DNA from: Sphingobium terrigena
Lineage (GTDB): Bacteria > Pseudomonadota > Alphaproteobacteria > Sphingomonadales > Sphingomonadaceae
Length of the DNA stretch: 44,150 nucleotides
Reading direction: 5' to 3'
Assembly (NCBI RefSeq): GCF_003591655.1
Contig: NZ_QVRA01000030.1
Span: 1-44,150, forward strand
The notes beneath the pieces were generated by a model. That model was given only the letters and a program-made list of their open reading frames with translations. It ran no database searches and was not told where the DNA came from. The translations under genes and the position numbers were made by a program. Positions 7,165-15,658 of the stretch are shown in pieces (the first letter of the stretch is position 1; each line of letters begins with the position of its first letter).

Positions 7165-7227
7165 GCTGCGACGCAGCAAAACCGCTCTCCTATCTAAGCT
7201 GGCAGGCCGGTCCGCCCCCAGACCGGC
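7165..7227. promoter_or_regulatory. Upstream region of carbonic anhydrase with two dyads
   Basis: The 147-bp gap before the carbonic anhydrase gene contains a perfect 13-base palindrome, GCTGCG-A-CGCAGC, at 7165-7177. A 7-bp hairpin, GCCGGTC/GACCGGC, lies at 7206-7212 and 7221-7227. The start at 7251 has an AGGA site. The first dyad is a candidate regulator site and the second could form in the mRNA leader. No clear -35/-10 pair was assigned. Confidence 0.3.
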
Positions 7228-7250
7228 AAAGCAACAAAAGGATAGACTCC

Positions 7251-7949
7251 ATGAACGAGCTTATCGGTCGCGTTTTCAACTTCGAAAAGCACACTTTTCC
7301 GAATGAAAGCGCGCTTTACAATCGACTCGCCAGTGACGGCCAGAGCCCCAAGGCGCTGATGATCTCCTGCGCTGATTCGCGGATCGTGCCCGAACATATC
7401 ATGCAGGCACAGCCCGGCGATCTGTTCGTATGCCGCAATGCGGGCAATATCGTCCCGCCGCACGCGACGCAAAATGGCGGCGTGACCTCGACGGTCGAAT
7501 ATGCCGTCATGGTGCTGGGCGTGCGCGACATCATCGTGTGCGGTCATAGCGATTGCGGCGCGATGAAGGCTTTGTCCACCGAGGCTGACCTGACTGCCAT
7601 GCCCAATGTTGCCGCCTGGCTGCGGCACAGCCACGCCGCGCAGCAGGTTTGCCGCGAAAGCTATCCTGCCGATCTGAGCGACGCGGAAAAGCTGCGCAAT
7701 ATGGCGCTGGAAAATGTCGTGGTGCAGCTGGCCCATCTGCGCACCCATCCATCGGTCGCGTCGGGCATCGCGCGCGGTGAGATTGCGCTGCATGGCTGGT
7801 ATGTCGACATTCACGCCGGTCTGGTGATGGGCCTTGATGGCGAAACCGGCCGCTTTTCGCCGTTGCGCGAAGGGCAGCCACTGCCGGTCGCGTTACCCCA
7901 TGGTCGTCGCCTCGCGGGCGAAAGCCATTATGCCCTGGCGGCGGAGTAA
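7251..7949 (+). CDS. can: Beta-class carbonic anhydrase
   Basis: Catalyses reversible hydration of CO2 to bicarbonate in the cytoplasm. The 232-residue protein has the complete beta-class zinc site and dyad: C40-A-D42-S-R44 and H99-S-D-C102. RNAGNIVPP and the GG(V/I)xSxEYAV segment are also present, as in Can/CynT enzymes. Length is typical. The start has AGGA about 9 bases upstream. The SulP transporter gene begins 3 bases after the stop, so the two form an operon. This pairing (anion transporter plus carbonic anhydrase) is known in several bacteria and suggests bicarbonate supply or pH control. The symbol reflects family and not demonstrated orthology. Confidence 0.93.
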   Translation: MNELIGRVFNFEKHTFPNESALYNRLASDGQSPKALMISCADSRIVPEHIMQAQPGDLFVCRNAGNIVPPHATQNGGVTSTVEYAVMVLGVRDIIVCGHSDCGAMKALSTEADLTAMPNVAAWLRHSHAAQQVCRESYPADLSDAEKLRNMALENVVVQLAHLRTHPSVASGIARGEIALHGWYVDIHAGLVMGLDGETGRFSPLREGQPLPVALPHGRRLAGESHYALAAE

Positions 7950-7952
7950 GCC

Positions 7953-9449
7953 ATGTTGAAAGCCTTTTCCGGTGGCACATTCAGCCGCGATTTCGTAGCG
8001 TCGATCGTTGTCTTTCTGGTGGCGATGCCGCTGTGCATGGGCATTGCGGTTGCATCCGGCGTACCGCCGGAAAAAGGCCTGATCACCGGCATCATCGGCG
8101 GCATCGTTGTGGGGTTGCTGGCAGGTTCGCCGTTGCAGGTCAGCGGTCCTGCGGCGGGTTTGGCCGTCATCGTCTTTGAAATCGTCCGCGAACAGGGGCT
8201 GTCCGCCCTTGGTCCCATCCTGATCCTGGCAGGCGCGATCCAGGTCGTCGCTGGCCTGTTGCGGGTCGGCGGCTGGTTTCGTGCCATCTCGCCTGCGGTC
8301 GTCCACGGGATGCTCGCGGGCATCGGCGTGCTGATCGTGGTCGGCCAATTCCATGTGCTGTTCGACGACAAGCCGCTGTCGAGCGGCCTGCAAAATCTGA
8401 TCGCGATGCCGGGCCAGATTTTCGGGCTGAGCAATAGCGATGCGGCGACGGCCTTTGCGGTCGGCATGGTCACCATCTTTGGCATGTTGGGCTGGGAGAA
8501 ATTCCGTCCCGCCTCGCTCAAGCTGGTGCCTGGCGCGCTGGTTGGCGTGGTTGCGGCCACGCTGATAGCGTTCCTGCTCGGCCTGCCGGTTGCGCGAGTC
8601 ACAGTGCCCGAATCGATTGTCGGTGCCATAGCTCTGCCCGACGGTGGCTTGCTGGCGCAGTTGCTCAACCCGACCGTCATCACGACCGCCATTGCCATCG
8701 CCTTCATCGCCAGCGCCGAAACATTGCTCTCAGCCGCCGCGGTCGACCGGATGCATGACGGCGTCCGCACCGATTATAACCGCGAACTGAGCGCGCAGGG
8801 CGTGGGCAATCTGCTTTGCGGCTTTGCCGGGGCGCTGCCGATGACCGGTGTTATCGTTCGTAGTTCCGCCAACGTGCAGGCAGGGGCCAAGACCCGCATG
8901 TCGGCCGTGCTGCATGGCGTATGGATATTGGGCTTCGTCGCGCTGCTCCCCTGGTTGCTGCGTGAAATCCCGATGGCTGCGCTGGCGGGCATATTGGTCG
9001 TCACCGGTGTCCGTCTGGTCAGTGTCGATCATGTTCGCCATCTGCTCCACCGCTATGGCCCATTGCCTGCCGTGGTGTGGGCCGCGACGCTGATTTGCGT
9101 CGTTGCGACCGACCTGTTGACCGGCGTGCTGGTCGGCATCGGTCTGTCGATGCTGGAACTGGTACCGCATCTTAGCCGCCTGCGGCTCAGGATGGAGGAA
9201 GAAAGCCGGGGCGACGCGCATGAAGTCGCGCTGCGCGGGTCTGCGACCTTCCTCAACCTGCCCAAGCTGTCGGCCAAGCTCGATTCGCTGCCGACCGCTG
9301 GCCTCGTCATCCTGAATGTCGAGCGGCTGGGGCATATCGACCATACATGCGCGGAAATGGTGCGCGAATGGGTCGACCGCCGCCGCGGCGCGGGGTCGCC
9401 CGTTGAACTGTTTGGCGCAACCGGACGGATGCGCCAGCTCGTCGCCTGA
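7953..9449 (+). CDS. SulP-family anion transporter, probable bicarbonate transporter
   Basis: Inner-membrane transporter of 498 residues, starting 3 bases after the carbonic anhydrase stop with GGAG about 8 bases upstream. Residues about 10-400 contain some 10-12 hydrophobic segments and the SulP core features: FLVAMPLCMGIAVASGVPPEKGLITGIIGG at the start, SGPAAGLAV, and ASAETLLSAAAVDRMH near 250. A short C-terminal part (about 420-498, VALRGSATFLNLPKL and LVILNVERLGHIDHT) is a compact STAS domain. SulP proteins carry sulfate, bicarbonate or dicarboxylates. Coupling to carbonic anhydrase favours bicarbonate, but this is inference from context. A strong terminator follows. Confidence 0.88.
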   Translation: MLKAFSGGTFSRDFVASIVVFLVAMPLCMGIAVASGVPPEKGLITGIIGGIVVGLLAGSPLQVSGPAAGLAVIVFEIVREQGLSALGPILILAGAIQVVAGLLRVGGWFRAISPAVVHGMLAGIGVLIVVGQFHVLFDDKPLSSGLQNLIAMPGQIFGLSNSDAATAFAVGMVTIFGMLGWEKFRPASLKLVPGALVGVVAATLIAFLLGLPVARVTVPESIVGAIALPDGGLLAQLLNPTVITTAIAIAFIASAETLLSAAAVDRMHDGVRTDYNRELSAQGVGNLLCGFAGALPMTGVIVRSSANVQAGAKTRMSAVLHGVWILGFVALLPWLLREIPMAALAGILVVTGVRLVSVDHVRHLLHRYGPLPAVVWAATLICVVATDLLTGVLVGIGLSMLELVPHLSRLRLRMEEESRGDAHEVALRGSATFLNLPKLSAKLDSLPTAGLVILNVERLGHIDHTCAEMVREWVDRRRGAGSPVELFGATGRMRQLVA

Positions 9450-9478
9450 TCATCCCCCCTCGACCAGGTGACAAAAGG

Positions 9479-9510
9479 TGCCGCCGTGTCCCCCGACACG
9501 GCGGCATTTT
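9479..9510 (+). terminator. Rho-independent terminator after the SulP gene
   Basis: A perfect 12-bp stem (9479-9490 with 9495-9506) around a CCCC loop is followed by TTTT. It ends the carbonic anhydrase-SulP operon 30 bases after the stop and separates it from the porin gene. Confidence 0.85.
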
Positions 9511-9720
9511 GCGCTTTGGCGTCGCCATGTGCCGGGAATTAATAGTTACTTTTATGTCACAGCGATGAGCATCATCTCGCATCTGCGAGAAAATCCTGTT
9601 TGCCTGACGGGCATTTGAGAATTAGGCAGACCTCGACCACCGGTACTGGAAGCGCAAGCAACAGACTTTCGGACCAGAGTGGACGCAGGACGGAACATTC
9701 TTTCGTAAAGGGGAATGTTC

Positions 9721-10560
9721 ATGAAGTATAAGATCGCTACTGTCGCCCTCGCGCTTATTTCCAGCGTACCGGCTTTCGCGCAGGAAGAACCTGCTAGCCC
9801 CGTCACCGTTACGGGCAGCGTTGCACTCGTTTCCGACTATCGTTTCCGTGGCGTGTCGCAGAGCGACAAGGGCATGGCCGTTCAGGGTGGCATTACCGCC
9901 ACGCATGAAAGCGGCGCCTATGTCGGCACCTGGGCATCGAACCTGGGTGGCTGGGGCCGTTTCGGTGGCTCCAACATGGAACTCGACCTGTTCGCCGGTT
10001 ACGCCATTCCGTTGGGCGGCGCGACGCTGGACGTCGGTCTGACCTGGTATATGTACCCGTCGGGTGCGGACATCACCGATTTCGCCGAACCCTATATCAA
10101 GCTGTCCAGCACGATCGGCCCGGTCAAGGGTCTGGTTGGCGTTGCCTACGCGCCCAAGCAGGAAGCCCTGGGTAACTGGTGCAGCGATGCGGCTTGCACC
10201 ATCTTCAATCCGGGCGACAAGGAAGATAACCTCTACGTCTGGGCTGACGTGAGCGGCGCCATCCCCAACACGCCGGTTTCGCTGAAGGCGCATCTGGGTT
10301 GGTCGAATGGTAACCCCGGCCTTGGCCCGAACGGTACGTCGATCGCGCCGACTGGCAAGTATCTCGACTGGATGGTCGGTGCGGACGTCGCCATTCCCGG
10401 CACGCCGCTGACCCTGGGCGTGGCCTATGTCGACACCGACATTGCCCGCGTCGAGGAAAATTATCTGCGTCCCAACTTCATGGTTTCGGGCGATAGCAAG
10501 GACGTTGGCAAGTCGATTGCGCGCAGCCAGGTCGTCTTCTCGCTGACCGCAGCCTTCTGA
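9721..10560 (+). CDS. TorF-family putative outer-membrane porin
   Basis: The 279-residue protein starts at ATG 9721, with AAGGGGA about 7 bases upstream. An in-frame ATG at 9715 is too close to that site. A signal peptide covers about residues 1-21 (KIATVALALISSVPAFA, then QEE). The mature part is built of alternating beta-strand stretches and carries the family opening VSDYRFRGVSQSDKG. It ends in phenylalanine (LTAAF), the usual outer-membrane beta-barrel sorting signal. The TorF/TIGR02001 family is annotated as a putative porin without known substrate. A dyad lies just after the stop. The gene is followed by a two-component system and preceded by the bicarbonate operon, so regulation by that system is possible. 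Confidence 0.85.
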   Translation: MKYKIATVALALISSVPAFAQEEPASPVTVTGSVALVSDYRFRGVSQSDKGMAVQGGITATHESGAYVGTWASNLGGWGRFGGSNMELDLFAGYAIPLGGATLDVGLTWYMYPSGADITDFAEPYIKLSSTIGPVKGLVGVAYAPKQEALGNWCSDAACTIFNPGDKEDNLYVWADVSGAIPNTPVSLKAHLGWSNGNPGLGPNGTSIAPTGKYLDWMVGADVAIPGTPLTLGVAYVDTDIARVEENYLRPNFMVSGDSKDVGKSIARSQVVFSLTAAF

Positions 10561-10565
10561 TCTAA

Positions 10566-10597
10566 TATGCCGGGCCTGTTCATGCAGGCCCGGCATA
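10566..10597 (+). terminator. Hairpin after the porin gene
   Basis: A perfect 13-bp stem (10566-10578 with 10585-10597) with loop TTCATG begins 6 bases after the porin stop. It has no T-run, so it may stabilise the 3' end or terminate imperfectly. Confidence 0.6.
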
Positions 10598-10737
10598 ACC
10601 TTGCCTGTCGCAGTTGCGCTGGCATGACAAATTGTTGCTGGTGCGGCTGCGGATCGTTTCCCAAGCGTCTCATGGTTGACCCCTGTTAAGGGCGACCCTA
10701 TCCCTGCTGACATGACCAACGCTCTGTCGGCCCCATC

Positions 10738-11448
10738 ATGACTGCCCCCACCATCATCCTGGTCGAGGATGACCCGCCGCTCCGCACCCTGACCGCGCGA
10801 GCGTTGCAGGAACATGGCTATCAGGTTCGCCCTGCCTCTTCGGGACCGGAAATGTGGGTCGCGTTTGATGCCGGGCCGGTTGATCTGGTCGTGCTGGACG
10901 TCATGCTGCCCGGCACCAACGGCATTGACCTGTGCCGCCAGATCCGGCGCAAGAGCGACGTTCCCATCATCTTCATCAGCGCCAAGGGCAGCGAGACCGA
11001 CCGGATCGTCGGGCTGGAACTGGGCGCGGACGATTATCTGCCAAAGCCGTTCGGCACCCGCGAACTGATCGCCCGCATCCGCGCCATATTGCGCCGGGTG
11101 GGGCTGGAGCGCGGGCCGGACGATCATCGCGAAAATGAAGCGCGCTTCGACGATTGGGTGGTCAATTTTCCCCGCCGCGAACTGCGATCGCCCACCGGCG
11201 CGATCGTTGACCTGACCGGTGCGGAATTTGATCTGCTGGGCAGCTTCCTCAGCCATCCGCAGCGGGTGATCGCGCGGGAGCGGCTGATCGAACTGTCGCG
11301 CACCCGCATGGGCGACAGCAGCGACCGCAGCATCGACGTGCTGGTCAGCCGCCTGCGCCGTAAGCTGACCACCGAAGATCGCCCCGCGCCGATCACTACC
11401 GTGCGCGGCGTCGGATACATGTTCAATGCCGAGGTCAGCCGCGCTTGA
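10738..11448 (+). CDS. OmpR/PhoB-family response regulator
   Basis: A 236-residue transcription factor. The receiver domain (about 4-118) has the canonical acidic group E10-D11-D12, phosphoacceptor D54, switch S81 and K103. The winged-helix DNA-binding domain (about 136-233) includes LTGAEFDLL, SSDRSIDVLVSRLRRKL and GVGYMFNAE. It overlaps the kinase start (TTGA), so the two are translationally coupled. In its DNA-binding half it is close to the degenerate regulator at 6387, indicating a duplication. The signal is unknown; the EnvZ-like partner suggests envelope sensing. Confidence 0.93.
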   Translation: MTAPTIILVEDDPPLRTLTARALQEHGYQVRPASSGPEMWVAFDAGPVDLVVLDVMLPGTNGIDLCRQIRRKSDVPIIFISAKGSETDRIVGLELGADDYLPKPFGTRELIARIRAILRRVGLERGPDDHRENEARFDDWVVNFPRRELRSPTGAIVDLTGAEFDLLGSFLSHPQRVIARERLIELSRTRMGDSSDRSIDVLVSRLRRKLTTEDRPAPITTVRGVGYMFNAEVSRA

Positions 11449-12767
11449 AACGGCATTTCAAAGGATCGCTGGGGCTGGTCGGCCGCATTTTTGCGATCCT
11501 GTTGCTGACGGTCATGCTGGAATTTGCGGTCGGCACGCTGATGTACGAACGCGCCAGCCAGCTATCGTTGCAGGATGATGAGGCGCGGCGCCTGGCCGAG
11601 CATCTGGTGATCGCCCGCAAGCTGCTGACCGAACAACCGGTCGAGGAGCGCCGCACCATGGGTGTGCAGCTGACCACGGATCGGTACGATGTCCACTGGT
11701 CGCCCGCTGCGCCGCCGCCGCCGCCGCTGTCGCCCGAACTGGAACGGATGCGGCAACAGATCATCGCCTGGGAACCCAGTCTGGAACGGTCGCGCCTGTG
11801 GCTGCGACTGGCGTCGCCCGGTCGCCATTCGGAAATCAATGGCGGGCTGCAATTGCCCGATGGCAGCTGGCTCTATTTCGGGATGCACCATGGCGGGGGC
11901 AAATGGGCCTTCACCATCGGGCGGATGGGGATGGCGCTGATCCCGGTGCTCGCTTTGTTGATCGCAGGCTGGGTGCTGATCCGCAAGACGCTGGACCCGC
12001 TGCGCGACCTGACCCGCGCGACCGAGCAGATTGGCCTGGGACGGGAAGTCATCTTGCCTGAAGCGGGCACCAATGATGTGCGCAACCTGATCCGCGCCTT
12101 CAACGTGATGCAGACCCGCATCCATCGCCTGATCGACGAGCGGACCGAGACGCTGGCGGCGGTCGGCCATGACATGCGGACCCCGCTCGCCCGGCTGCAA
12201 TTGCGGCTGGAGACGGTGCCGGATGGCGAGACGCGCGCGGCGATGGACGGCGATCTGGAGGAAATGGGGCAGATGATCGAATCGCTGCTCGATTTTCTGG
12301 GTGGCGAGAAAGATCCCGAACCCGCGGTGCGCACCGACCTGGCCGTTACGGTGGCGACGATTGTCGATGCGTTTCAGGACCATGGCCATGATGTCGATTA
12401 TGCCGGGCCGGACCATCTGGAAATGGCGGTGCGGGCGCTCTCGCTCCGCCGGGCGGTGCGCAACCTCATTGAAAATGCGCTTCATTATGGCAAGCGCGCG
12501 CGGGTGAGCGTGGAACGCAAGGGGAATGAGGTGCTGATCCGGGTCGATGACGATGGCCCCGGCATCCCGCGCGACCAGTTGGACGCCGTGCTCAAGCCCT
12601 TCGCCCGGCTCGACACCGCGCGTCAGCGTAATACGAGCGGGCTGGGGCTGGGACTGGCGATCGTGCAAAAGGCGGTGGATGCCGAAGGGGGTAAGCTGAC
12701 GCTGGCCAATCGGCCCGAAGGGGGCTTGCGCGCCGAAATCTGCCTGTTCCTGCCCGCCAGCAAATGA
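11445..12767 (+). CDS. Membrane sensor histidine kinase, EnvZ-like layout
   Basis: The 440-residue kinase starts at TTG 11445, which overlaps the regulator stop. Layout: first membrane helix about 12-33; a periplasmic domain of about 130 residues with a proline run (APPPPPLSPE) near 90; second helix about 164-182; HAMP about 183-236; phosphoacceptor H242 in GHDMRTPLARL; then the ATPase domain with N box NLIENALHYG, G1 DDDGPGIP and G2 GLGLGLAIV. All catalytic motifs are intact. It should phosphorylate the coupled regulator. The periplasmic domain shows no recognisable ligand-binding family. Confidence 0.92.
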   Translation: MKRHFKGSLGLVGRIFAILLLTVMLEFAVGTLMYERASQLSLQDDEARRLAEHLVIARKLLTEQPVEERRTMGVQLTTDRYDVHWSPAAPPPPPLSPELERMRQQIIAWEPSLERSRLWLRLASPGRHSEINGGLQLPDGSWLYFGMHHGGGKWAFTIGRMGMALIPVLALLIAGWVLIRKTLDPLRDLTRATEQIGLGREVILPEAGTNDVRNLIRAFNVMQTRIHRLIDERTETLAAVGHDMRTPLARLQLRLETVPDGETRAAMDGDLEEMGQMIESLLDFLGGEKDPEPAVRTDLAVTVATIVDAFQDHGHDVDYAGPDHLEMAVRALSLRRAVRNLIENALHYGKRARVSVERKGNEVLIRVDDDGPGIPRDQLDAVLKPFARLDTARQRNTSGLGLGLAIVQKAVDAEGGKLTLANRPEGGLRAEICLFLPASK

Positions 12768-12851
12768 GAAACTGTCCGGCTACAAGCAAAACTCGTTTAT
12801 CGCCAAGTCCCTGAACAGGCTAAGCCTGCGTCATCAAGGAATGAGGCGCAT

Positions 12852-13859
12852 ATGACGGCGGACGTGGACAAGCCAAATAGCGAGGTTGACGGTTACTGGG
12901 ATCTGGATCGGCTGGTTGCTGATCTGGGCGCAGTGCGCGGTCGTTGGCGGCGCGAACAGCAGCATCATGCCGAATATGGCGCGGAGGGTTTTCCCTCGCG
13001 CGCCAATCTGACGAAAATCATGCAGGCGCTGTGCGGCGCGCTGTTCCCGCTGCGGCTTGGCCCCGATTTCGTGCGGCTGCATAATGAGGATAGTTTCGTC
13101 GCCGAGACGCTCCAGACCGTGCTCAGCCGCCTCTACGGCCAGATCAGGCTGGAGCTGATTTATGCGCTTAAGGACGAACCGGCGACCGCGATCGACGCGC
13201 AGGCGACGCGGATCATCAGCGGCTTTGCACAGGCGCTGCCCGGTTTGCGCGAATTGCTCGATACCGATGTGGAGGCGGCGTTTCTGGGCGATCCCGCCGC
13301 GCGCAGCGTGGACGAGGTGCTGATCTGCTACCCCTCGATGCTGGCGATCATCCACCATCGGCTGGCGCACCGGCTGCACGAACTGGGCGCGCCGCTGGTG
13401 GCGCGGATCATCTCCGAAATCGCCCATGGCAAGACCGGGATCGACATTCACCCTGGCGCGAAGATCGGTCCCAGCTTCTTCATCGATCATGGCACCGGCG
13501 TCGTCATCGGCGAAACCGCGATCGTGGGACAGCGGGTGCGGCTCTATCAGGGCGTGACTCTGGGCGCGCGCAGCTTCCCGTCGGACGAGAAGGGTGCGCT
13601 GGAAAAGGCACTGCCGCGCCATCCGATCATCGAGGATGATGTCGTCATCTATGCCGGCGCGACGGTGCTGGGGCGGATCATCGTCGGCAGCCGGTCGGTC
13701 ATCGGCGGCAATGTCTGGCTGACCGACAGCGTGCCGGCCGACTCCAACGTGCGTCAGGCCAAGGCGCAATATGAGGTGACCAGCCGGGTCGAGGTATCCG
13801 CCCCGCACCGCGTCCATGCGATGGTGCAAAGCACGGACGGGGTGGGGGAGAATATTTGA
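12852..13859 (+). CDS. epsC: Serine O-acetyltransferase, EpsC type
   Basis: Transfers acetyl from acetyl-CoA to serine, the first step of cysteine synthesis, in the cytoplasm. The 335-residue protein has an N-terminal helical domain (about 15-205). A left-handed beta-helix of hexapeptide repeats follows at about 195-300 (IDIHPGAKIGPSFFIDHGTGVVIGETA, then RLYQGVTLGARSF). Catalytic residues include the His of IDHG and the preceding acidic residues. It is longer than E. coli CysE and matches the EpsC/long SAT form. It is monocistronic and ends at a large inverted repeat. The C-terminal tail, where feedback by cysteine and binding to cysteine synthase usually occur, ends in GENI, fitting the usual terminal isoleucine. 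Confidence 0.9.
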   Translation: MTADVDKPNSEVDGYWDLDRLVADLGAVRGRWRREQQHHAEYGAEGFPSRANLTKIMQALCGALFPLRLGPDFVRLHNEDSFVAETLQTVLSRLYGQIRLELIYALKDEPATAIDAQATRIISGFAQALPGLRELLDTDVEAAFLGDPAARSVDEVLICYPSMLAIIHHRLAHRLHELGAPLVARIISEIAHGKTGIDIHPGAKIGPSFFIDHGTGVVIGETAIVGQRVRLYQGVTLGARSFPSDEKGALEKALPRHPIIEDDVVIYAGATVLGRIIVGSRSVIGGNVWLTDSVPADSNVRQAKAQYEVTSRVEVSAPHRVHAMVQSTDGVGENI

Positions 13860-13863
13860 TCCT

Positions 13864-13936
13864 ACCTCCGTTCGTTTCGAGCGTGTCGAGAAACGCTGGC
13901 TGAGGTTTCTCGACTTCGCTCGAAACGAACGGAGGT
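13864..13936. repeat. Long inverted repeat between convergent genes
   Basis: Arms 13864-13894 and 13905-13936 pair almost perfectly, with one small internal discrepancy, around a 10-base loop. It lies between the convergent epsC and phosphatase genes and could end transcription from both sides. The motif TTTCGAGCG...GTCGAGAAAC resembles the dispersed extragenic repeat at 39645-39742 in containing GAGCGAAGTCGA-like arms. Confidence 0.8.
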
Positions 13937-13953
13937 TGGGTGTTTGATCGGGT

Positions 13954-15582
13954 TTATTGCGCCGGGCAGCTGGTCCCTTCGCCCGCCACCAGATCCAGGC
14001 AGCGGCCGTCAATCTCGCTCTTGGCAACCGGCAGGGCGATCAGCGCCGCCAGCGTGGGCATGATGTCCACCGTCTCCACGCCCAGTGGCTGTTCGAAATG
14101 GATCAGCCCCTTGCGCCAGAAGAGGATGGGGACGCGGCGGTCATAGTCCCATGGGCTGCCATGGGTAGCGACATAGCCTTTGGTCGGATCGGGGATCGGG
14201 GTCACGCGCGGTTTCAGCAGCAGCAATATGTCGCCCGACCGTTGGGCATCGAAGCTGGCGCGGGCTTCCTGAAGCAGGGTCCAGCTTTCCGGCGGGCCGG
14301 AGGGGGAGGGGACGGCGGCGATCTGCGCCTTGGTATAGGCCGCCTCGACCTGCGGATGGGCGCGCAGCAATTTGAGCGTTTCGGCCTCTACCTTCGCGCG
14401 CTGGGCGGCGGTCAGTCCTTTGTCGATATACAGGTCGCCCGCCGGGCCGTCGCCCCAGATCAGTTTCCTGCCAGTGAGGCCGGTCTTTGCGCCGATGGTT
14501 GCGGTCAGCGCCTTGGGCGTCAGCGCTTCATCGACGCGCGCGTCCATCGGCATGGCATTTTCCTGATGGCGTTCGGGCAGGTCGTGGCCGCCATGGTCGG
14601 CAGTCAGCACCACGGCATAGTCGATGCCATCCTTGTCGAGGCGATCGAAGAAAGCGCCCAGTTCCCGGTCGAGCCGGTCGATCTGGATGCAGCTTTCCGT
14701 GCCTTCGGTGCCATATGTGTGACCGACATAATCGGTTGCCGACAGGCCGATCGAGATGATGTCGGTCTGTGCCTGCTTGCCCAGCGCCATGCTTTCGATC
14801 GCGCCGGCGGCCAGCACCAGCGTCATTGCATCCTGTTCGGGCGAGGCGCGGAAGGCCTTGAAGTCACCGGCGGCGCGGGCGAAGCGACCGGTGCCGACAC
14901 TCTTGCCAGCGCCGATCGACACGGGGAAATCCTTGGCCATACATTGCTGCGGCAGCTCAAAGCCCGGATTGGGCTGGGCCAGACGCTGGGCGAAAGCTTC
15001 GTTGATTTTCGCGACCAGCGGCGGGGTGGCGACGCCCTTGTAGCTGACAAAGCCCTGCGCGCCGCCGATCCACCAAGTCTGGTCGGCGGTCGGCCCGCCC
15101 ATCATGATCGCGGCGCGATCCTTCCCCGCGACCGACACGACGCGGGTGGCGGGGTTGGCGATCTTCATTCGACCGCCCAAAGTCGGGACTTTGAGGTGAA
15201 TGGGGGAGGCGACATAATCGCCGCTGTTGCTGCCGGACACGCTTTCATCCTCGGCGCAATAGATCGCCTTGTCCTCCCGCGCGGTCGACAGGTCGAACCA
15301 GGTGTTGGCGATGATGCCGGTGCGCGATGGGCGGCTACCGGTCAGGATGGTCGAATGGCCGGGGCAGGTTTCGGTCGCCGCATGGCTTTGATAGCCTTTG
15401 GGGAACACGACGCCCTGCGTCAGTCGCTTGAGGCCGCCGCTATAATATTGGCGATATTCGCTGAACAGGTCGGCCGAAAACTGGTCGACCGAGATCGCGA
15501 CGATCAGCTTGGGCGGCGTCGTTTGTGCGGTCGCGGGGGTTGCGGTGGCGAGCAGCAGGGCGGCGGCGACTTTTCTCAACAT
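13954..15582 (-). CDS. phoK: PhoK/PafA-like alkaline phosphatase (SPAP family)
   Basis: An exported phosphomonoesterase of 542 residues. The signal peptide is about 1-19 (VAAALLLATATPATA). The metal-binding Asp33 (SVDQF) and the nucleophile region HAATETCPGHSTILTG (about 66-81, Thr nucleophile) match the Sphingomonas PhoK and PafA enzymes, which use threonine instead of serine. Further metal ligands are in SATDYVGHTYG (about 278-288) and VLTADHGGHDLPERHQ (about 322-337). Length agrees with PhoK (about 560). Such enzymes release phosphate from organic esters in the periplasm and are often not repressed by phosphate. The symbol is by family resemblance. A phosphodiesterase preference cannot be excluded. 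Confidence 0.85.
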   Translation of the reverse strand: MLRKVAAALLLATATPATAQTTPPKLIVAISVDQFSADLFSEYRQYYSGGLKRLTQGVVFPKGYQSHAATETCPGHSTILTGSRPSRTGIIANTWFDLSTAREDKAIYCAEDESVSGSNSGDYVASPIHLKVPTLGGRMKIANPATRVVSVAGKDRAAIMMGGPTADQTWWIGGAQGFVSYKGVATPPLVAKINEAFAQRLAQPNPGFELPQQCMAKDFPVSIGAGKSVGTGRFARAAGDFKAFRASPEQDAMTLVLAAGAIESMALGKQAQTDIISIGLSATDYVGHTYGTEGTESCIQIDRLDRELGAFFDRLDKDGIDYAVVLTADHGGHDLPERHQENAMPMDARVDEALTPKALTATIGAKTGLTGRKLIWGDGPAGDLYIDKGLTAAQRAKVEAETLKLLRAHPQVEAAYTKAQIAAVPSPSGPPESWTLLQEARASFDAQRSGDILLLLKPRVTPIPDPTKGYVATHGSPWDYDRRVPILFWRKGLIHFEQPLGVETVDIMPTLAALIALPVAKSEIDGRCLDLVAGEGTSCPAQ

Positions 15583-15658
15583 CTACTGTACCTTCTCCAG
15601 CCTTGACGGCGAACGCCACCGGACCTAGCCCGCTGACATCCACCCGACCAGAGGCCCG

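Noticed and set aside
13957..15606. Plus-strand frame of about 549 codons opposite the phosphatase gene
   Set aside because: It mirrors the PhoK-like gene codon for codon and has the Gly/Asp/Arg/Gln-rich look of an antisense frame in high-GC DNA; no domain is seen.
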